From positions 166,566,574-166,630,573 of the forward strand of contig CM051461.1 of assembly GCA_028095005.1 (NCBI GenBank): DNA of 64,000 bases. The letters are read 5' to 3'. Source of the DNA: Rhynchospora pubera (lineage: Eukaryota > Streptophyta > Magnoliopsida > Poales > Cyperaceae). Of this stretch, positions 60,501 to 64,000 are shown piece by piece (within the stretch, counting starts at the first letter, position 1; each line of letters begins with the position of its first letter). The notes below the pieces were generated by a model. The model saw nothing but the letters and a program-made list of their open reading frames with translations, searched no databases and was not told where the DNA came from. The position numbers and the translations under genes were made by a program.

Positions 60501-60519
60501 AAAGCGGTTTAGATCTAGT

Positions 60520-61115
60520 TCTGTTACAACTTGGGAGTAACTAAATTACTATAAGGGATGATATTAATCAGTACATAGGAGTATCTAATATGTATAAGGA
60601 AGTAAATAACATTCATGCTTGATTCTGCTGTTTTTTTTGGAGTAACTAAATTACTATAAGAGAGGAAATTGATCAGTATAAGGAAGTAAATAATATTCAT
60701 ATATGATTCTGCTGTTGTTTGGGAGTAACTAAATAGCTATAATGGAGTAAATAACTAGTATAAAAGGAGTATCTAATATGTATGAGGGAGTAAATAATAT
60801 TCATATTTGATTCTGTTGTTGTTTGGGAGTAACTAAATAGCTATCTGGGAGTAAATAACTAGTATAAAAGGAGTATCTAATATGTATGAGGGAGTAAATA
60901 ATATTCAGAACTGATTCTACTGTTGTTTGGGAGTAACTAAATAACTCTAAGGGAGTAAATAAGTAATAGTAAGGGAGTTTTTAATACAAGTAAGGGAGTA
61001 AATAATATTCATATCTGATTCTGTTGTTGTTTGGGAGTAACTAAATATCTATAAGGGAGTAAATAATTAGTAGTAAGTAAGTATTTAATACAAGTGAGAG
61101 AGTAAATAATATTTA
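60520..61115 (+). repeat. Tandem repeat, period about 100-115 bp
   Basis: Five to six units contain TTGGGAGTAACTAAAT, a GGGAGTAAATAA-type motif repeated within the unit, and TTCATATCTGATTCTG(T/C)TGTTG. Units vary in length. No open frame is shared. Confidence 0.75.
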
Positions 61116-61129
61116 ATTTATAATTTTGA

Positions 61130-61300
61130 TAACGGCAGGGCTGCGACGGGAGGGCTGCGCGACGGCGACGGCGACGGCAGGGCTGGGCTGGACTGGGCTG
61201 CACGACAGCAGGGCAGGGCCGCTCGACGGCGAAGGCAGGGCCGCTCGACGGCGACGGCAGGGTTGCGTGACGGCGTGCGGTGAGAGAGGAGAGACAGAAT
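61130..61300. repeat. GC-rich repeat of CGACGGCGACGGCAGGG type
   Basis: Short units such as CGACGGCGACGGCAGGGCTG repeat with variation. Minus-strand frames through it (61009-61474) are low-complexity and not supported as genes. Confidence 0.6.
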
Positions 61301-61506
61301 AAAGGGTTGAAGCTGGGTGAAGCGAGGTGAGGGGGAAGGGAGACGCGGATAAGGTGGAAGGTAGATGCGGTTTCCGTATTTGGCAGGAATCAGAAATTTT
61401 TTTTCTATTTTTGGAGTCTGATTGCTTGATTGCCTGAAAGGTTGATTGCACTTATCAGCTCTATATTCAATCACATTTGACGGAGAAAATCGAGTGTGCG
61501 AGATAC

Positions 61507-61652
61507 GGCTCCGTTTGGATTGCTTAGGAATAAGAGAAATAATTTATTTTTAGGAAAAAAGTATTAAGAAGTGTGTAAAAGTTTGAATTGTTTATAATAA
61601 ATTTACGTCTAAGAAGAAGTTATTCTTCCTATTCACATGCGATCCAAACGGG
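61507..61652. mobile_element. GTTTGGAT-type MITE
   Basis: GGCTCCGTTTGGATTGC on the left and GCGATCCAAACGG on the right bound a sequence of about 146 bp with AGGAATAAG and its inverse just inside. Confidence 0.6.
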
Positions 61653-61913
61653 AATATATGTTGTTTACAACCCCGTTTTGTGTATATAGAAACGTGTAAA
61701 TCAAATTCAAGGAAAAAAAAAAGACGGAATTGTTGGACTTGGGCTTCTTCTTCTAACGAGAGTTAATTAAGTTAACGAAGATTGGATCCAATTCAATATT
61801 CCTCCAAGACTGATTTTATTTCAAGGACTTGGAATCTTTTGCTTATTTAATTTCAGGAAAATATTTAGGTGATACGGGCACAATTATCGCACCTAATTCC
61901 ATTCTACTCTCAA
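61653..61913. other. Intergenic
   Basis: AT-rich sequence between two MITEs of one family. No feature seen. Confidence 0.4.
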
Positions 61914-62071
61914 AAGCCAGTTTGGATCGTATGGGAATAGAAAGAATAGCTTTTTTCTAGATGTAAATTTAATATAAACAATCTAAACTCTTCACAAAGT
62001 TACACACTTTTCAATACTTTCCGCTTAGGAATATGTTATTTCTCTTATTCCTAAGCAATTCAAATGGAGCC
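61914..62071. mobile_element. GTTTGGAT-type MITE
   Basis: GTTTGGATCGTATGGGAATAG on the left and CTATTCC-type sequence ending ATTCAAATGGAGCC on the right. It is related to the copies at 61507 and 62636. Confidence 0.55.
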
Positions 62072-62096
62072 AAAATTATCACTAGTCATCGCCGGT

Positions 62097-62304
62097 CAGT
62101 GGCGGATTCAGCAAAAATATTTAGGTGGGACTGAGTGCTCTAATGAATCATTTGATCGAACGATTTCTCTTCTTCTATTCTTCAGCCCCATCTTGAGTGC
62201 TCCAATGGCTGAAAAAATTCATTAAGGCTAAAGAGGAGCTTCAGGGCTCAACGGTGGTAGGTGGGGCTCTAGCCCCACCCGCCCCACCCCTGGATCCGCC
62301 CATG
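62097..62304. mobile_element. hAT MITE, 208 bp
   Basis: The ends are CAGTGGCGGATTCAG and CTGGATCCGCCCATG, flanked by TCGCCGGT (62089-62096) and TCGCCAGT (62305-62312), an 8-bp duplication with one mismatch. The interior has GGTGGGGCTCTAGCCCCACC-like palindromes. Confidence 0.75.
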
Positions 62305-62312
62305 TCGCCAGT

Positions 62313-62635
62313 ACCAGTCATGTTCGACATCGAACTGTCCTCTTTTAATTAAGTTTTTGTAGTTTTTTATGATATATTTCTCAAATTTAATTTTAATATA
62401 TCCATATTCATTTTGTTCAGAGGTCTTCATTTACTTGTTTGAATATAAAATTAGTATTCAAAATTTCAAATACATACTTTTTTGAAAAAACGATTACATA
62501 TTATTGATTAGTTACTTCTAGAAGATGATAGGGTTGACACTAGTAATATTTGTGCACGTGCAAAAATATTTTAAATTGCTACGCGCCGTATGCAAGAGAT
62601 TATGCCGCGTGACAAACTGGTTTTGCATATCTTAT
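62313..62635. other. Intergenic
   Basis: AT-rich sequence with no recognisable feature. Confidence 0.4.
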
Positions 62636-62819
62636 CCGTTTGGATGCGTTGAGAATAAAGTAGGAAGAAGAAAGAAGTGAAGAAATTTATTGGGAAGGGT
62701 AAATTTATTGGGAAGTGTGTAATTTTTGTGAAGAGTTTGAATGGTTTGAAATAAATTTATTGGTAAAAAATAGTTATTCCTTATTCCTTATTCCAGAAAG
62801 AAATCATCCAAACGGAGCC
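62636..62819. mobile_element. GTTTGGAT-type MITE
   Basis: CCGTTTGGATGCGTTGAGAA on the left and ATCATCCAAACGGAGCC on the right. The interior is GGAAGAAGAAAGAAG-rich, as in the copy at 33853. Confidence 0.6.
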
Positions 62820-62845
62820 GTATAGATTAGCATTCATCAAGCATA

Positions 62846-62929
62846 TAGACCAAATCGATCAACGGTACATGAGGTTGAAAGAACATTTAGACCAAATCGA
62901 TCAACGGTACATGAGGTTGAAAGAACATT
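62846..62929. repeat. 42-bp perfect tandem duplication
   Basis: TAGACCAAATCGATCAACGG and the following 22 bases occur twice in a row. The duplication is recent, since no difference is visible. Confidence 0.85.
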
Positions 62930-63547
62930 TAGAAAAATGGATATTCAAATAAGAAAATTAAGCATTTACTCAAAAACGGTAGTACAGAGACACACGTTCG
63001 ACACGGCATGCTATTTCTTTTTGTTTAATTTGTTATTGAGACATAATCGTCAATATCAAAATGTATAACTTATGACATTATCTAGCTAATAATTTTATTG
63101 TTTTTAATTTATAAAATATTATATCAAAAAATTATGAACTTACTAGTTTTAAATAATTCTATTCTCCACATTGGAATATATTTCGGCTCCATCTAAATAT
63201 TTTTGGGTCTCGGTGTTTGATTCTTAGCAAGTGCATGCTGTCAGTGTGGCACAGAATCCAGATAATTAGATAACCTTGATTTTTCTCCAATCTCCAATAA
63301 TAAAAACAAAAGGATAACCACCGGTCTACAGATATATTTGCGGCAAGATCACTCAACTGATGGCGCGAAACTTCTGGGCAGTGGCCAGCGGGCACATCCG
63401 CACATGCTTTGAACATAACTCGTGCCGAGACCATCCAGCGAAAAATTTGCTACGGAAAGCGAAACAAAATTTACCGTAAAAGGCCAAAGAGAATTTGTCA
63501 CGTGTGATTTTCATTGTCGTTATCCTATATATTTGTTTGATGGTGCT
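62930..63547. other. Intergenic
   Basis: Frames at 63159-63434 and 63353-63559 show no family features. Nothing else assignable. Confidence 0.35.
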
Positions 63548-63863
63548 TAGACCTGTCAAACATGAAACGTTTTAACGTTTCCGTTTCTGTTCCGCCGAAA
63601 CGGAACGTTAAATGAAAGCTGAAATGGGTTCCGTTTTCAGAAACGGAACGGAAACGGAATCAAAATTTGTTAACGTAAATGAAACGGAACACGGAAATGA
63701 GTTGAAATCAATAGGAAATTGAGGCGGAACGTTAAACGGAACAGAAATTTGTTACGTTTGCCGAAACGGAACGGAAATGAAACAGCCATTTCGTTCCGTT
63801 ACCGAAACGGAACGGAAACGGAAATGACTGTTCCGTTTCCACCTCTAACGTTTGACAGGTCTA
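63548..63863. mobile_element. hAT MITE, 316 bp, perfect 8-bp target duplication
   Basis: TAGACCTGTCAAAC and GTTTGACAGGTCTA bound the element; ATGGTGCT stands on both sides (63540-63547 and 63864-63871). Most of the interior is CCGAAACGGAACGGAAACGG-like direct and inverted repeats, the kind of subterminal motif a hAT transposase binds. Confidence 0.85.
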
Positions 63864-64000
63864 ATGGTGCTCGATGATTAACCCAAGTGGTCCGCCGGGT
63901 AGAGACAAAATAATGTCACGTGGCCACGTTGGAATCTGAATACTTTAATAGAAAAGGAGAAAATAAAAATAAAGTCGTGGTGCACATGATGCTCTCAGCC

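Noticed and set aside
60004..60512. Three overlapping Ser/Pro/Leu-rich frames of 129-152 codons
   Set aside because: All three frames stay open because of the CCTCCG repeat. No conserved domain and no codon bias.
61009..61474. Minus-strand Arg/Pro/Ser-rich frames
   Set aside because: Products of the GC-rich CGACGG repeat.

Overview
This window is nuclear DNA from a flowering plant, probably a eudicot. It has short exons with GT-AG introns, AT-rich intergenic DNA, many small DNA transposons, Helitron-like termini and two copies of a very long LTR. The recognisable proteins (an ARF-GAP of the AGD8/9/10 type, a plant AMMECR1 homologue, RIN13-like proteins) are plant-type. Gene density is low: two conserved housekeeping-type genes and one small paralogous cluster in 64 kb.

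Layout. 1-4621 is most of a giant LTR (+ strand, its 5' end lies outside the window). 4698-4859 is a short OB-fold/RPA1-like ORF. 5996-6420 is a tandem repeat and 6473-7649 a hAT-type element. About 10059-19297 is bounded by Helitron-like termini, with gene-like fragments and a second, opposite Helitron terminus inside. 19893-25232 is a hAT-type element that carries a complete 4355-bp solo LTR of the same family as 1-4621 (opposite orientation, target duplication ATCGG) and a 337-bp Mutator-like foldback. 25882-27646 is a 1.77-kb Mutator-like foldback with a perfect 9-bp target duplication and palindromes nested inside its arms.

27991-40331 holds a cluster of five related loci: three intact three-exon genes (27991, 36164, 39241) encoding small acidic proteins with a Cys/His-rich C-terminal module like that of plant 'RPM1-interacting protein 13' proteins, one intronless acidic paralogue without that module (37980), and one antisense pseudogene with an expanded 30-bp coding minisatellite (34552-35022). 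41333-43207 (minus) is an AMMECR1 gene whose first coding exon was not found. 53378-57989 (minus) is a complete seven-exon ARF-GAP gene. The rest is transposon-rich intergenic DNA: GTTTGGAT-type MITEs, hAT MITEs with 8-bp target duplications, foldbacks, and two short poly(A) retroposons that share a palindromic tail.

The most unusual feature is in the leader of the giant LTR. Just downstream of a conserved TATA box and splice donor, both LTR copies carry a series of short hairpins with 3-nt loops. The stems differ in sequence but keep pairing through compensatory changes. The RIN13-like cluster, with its module loss, minisatellite growth and exon debris, is the second point of interest.
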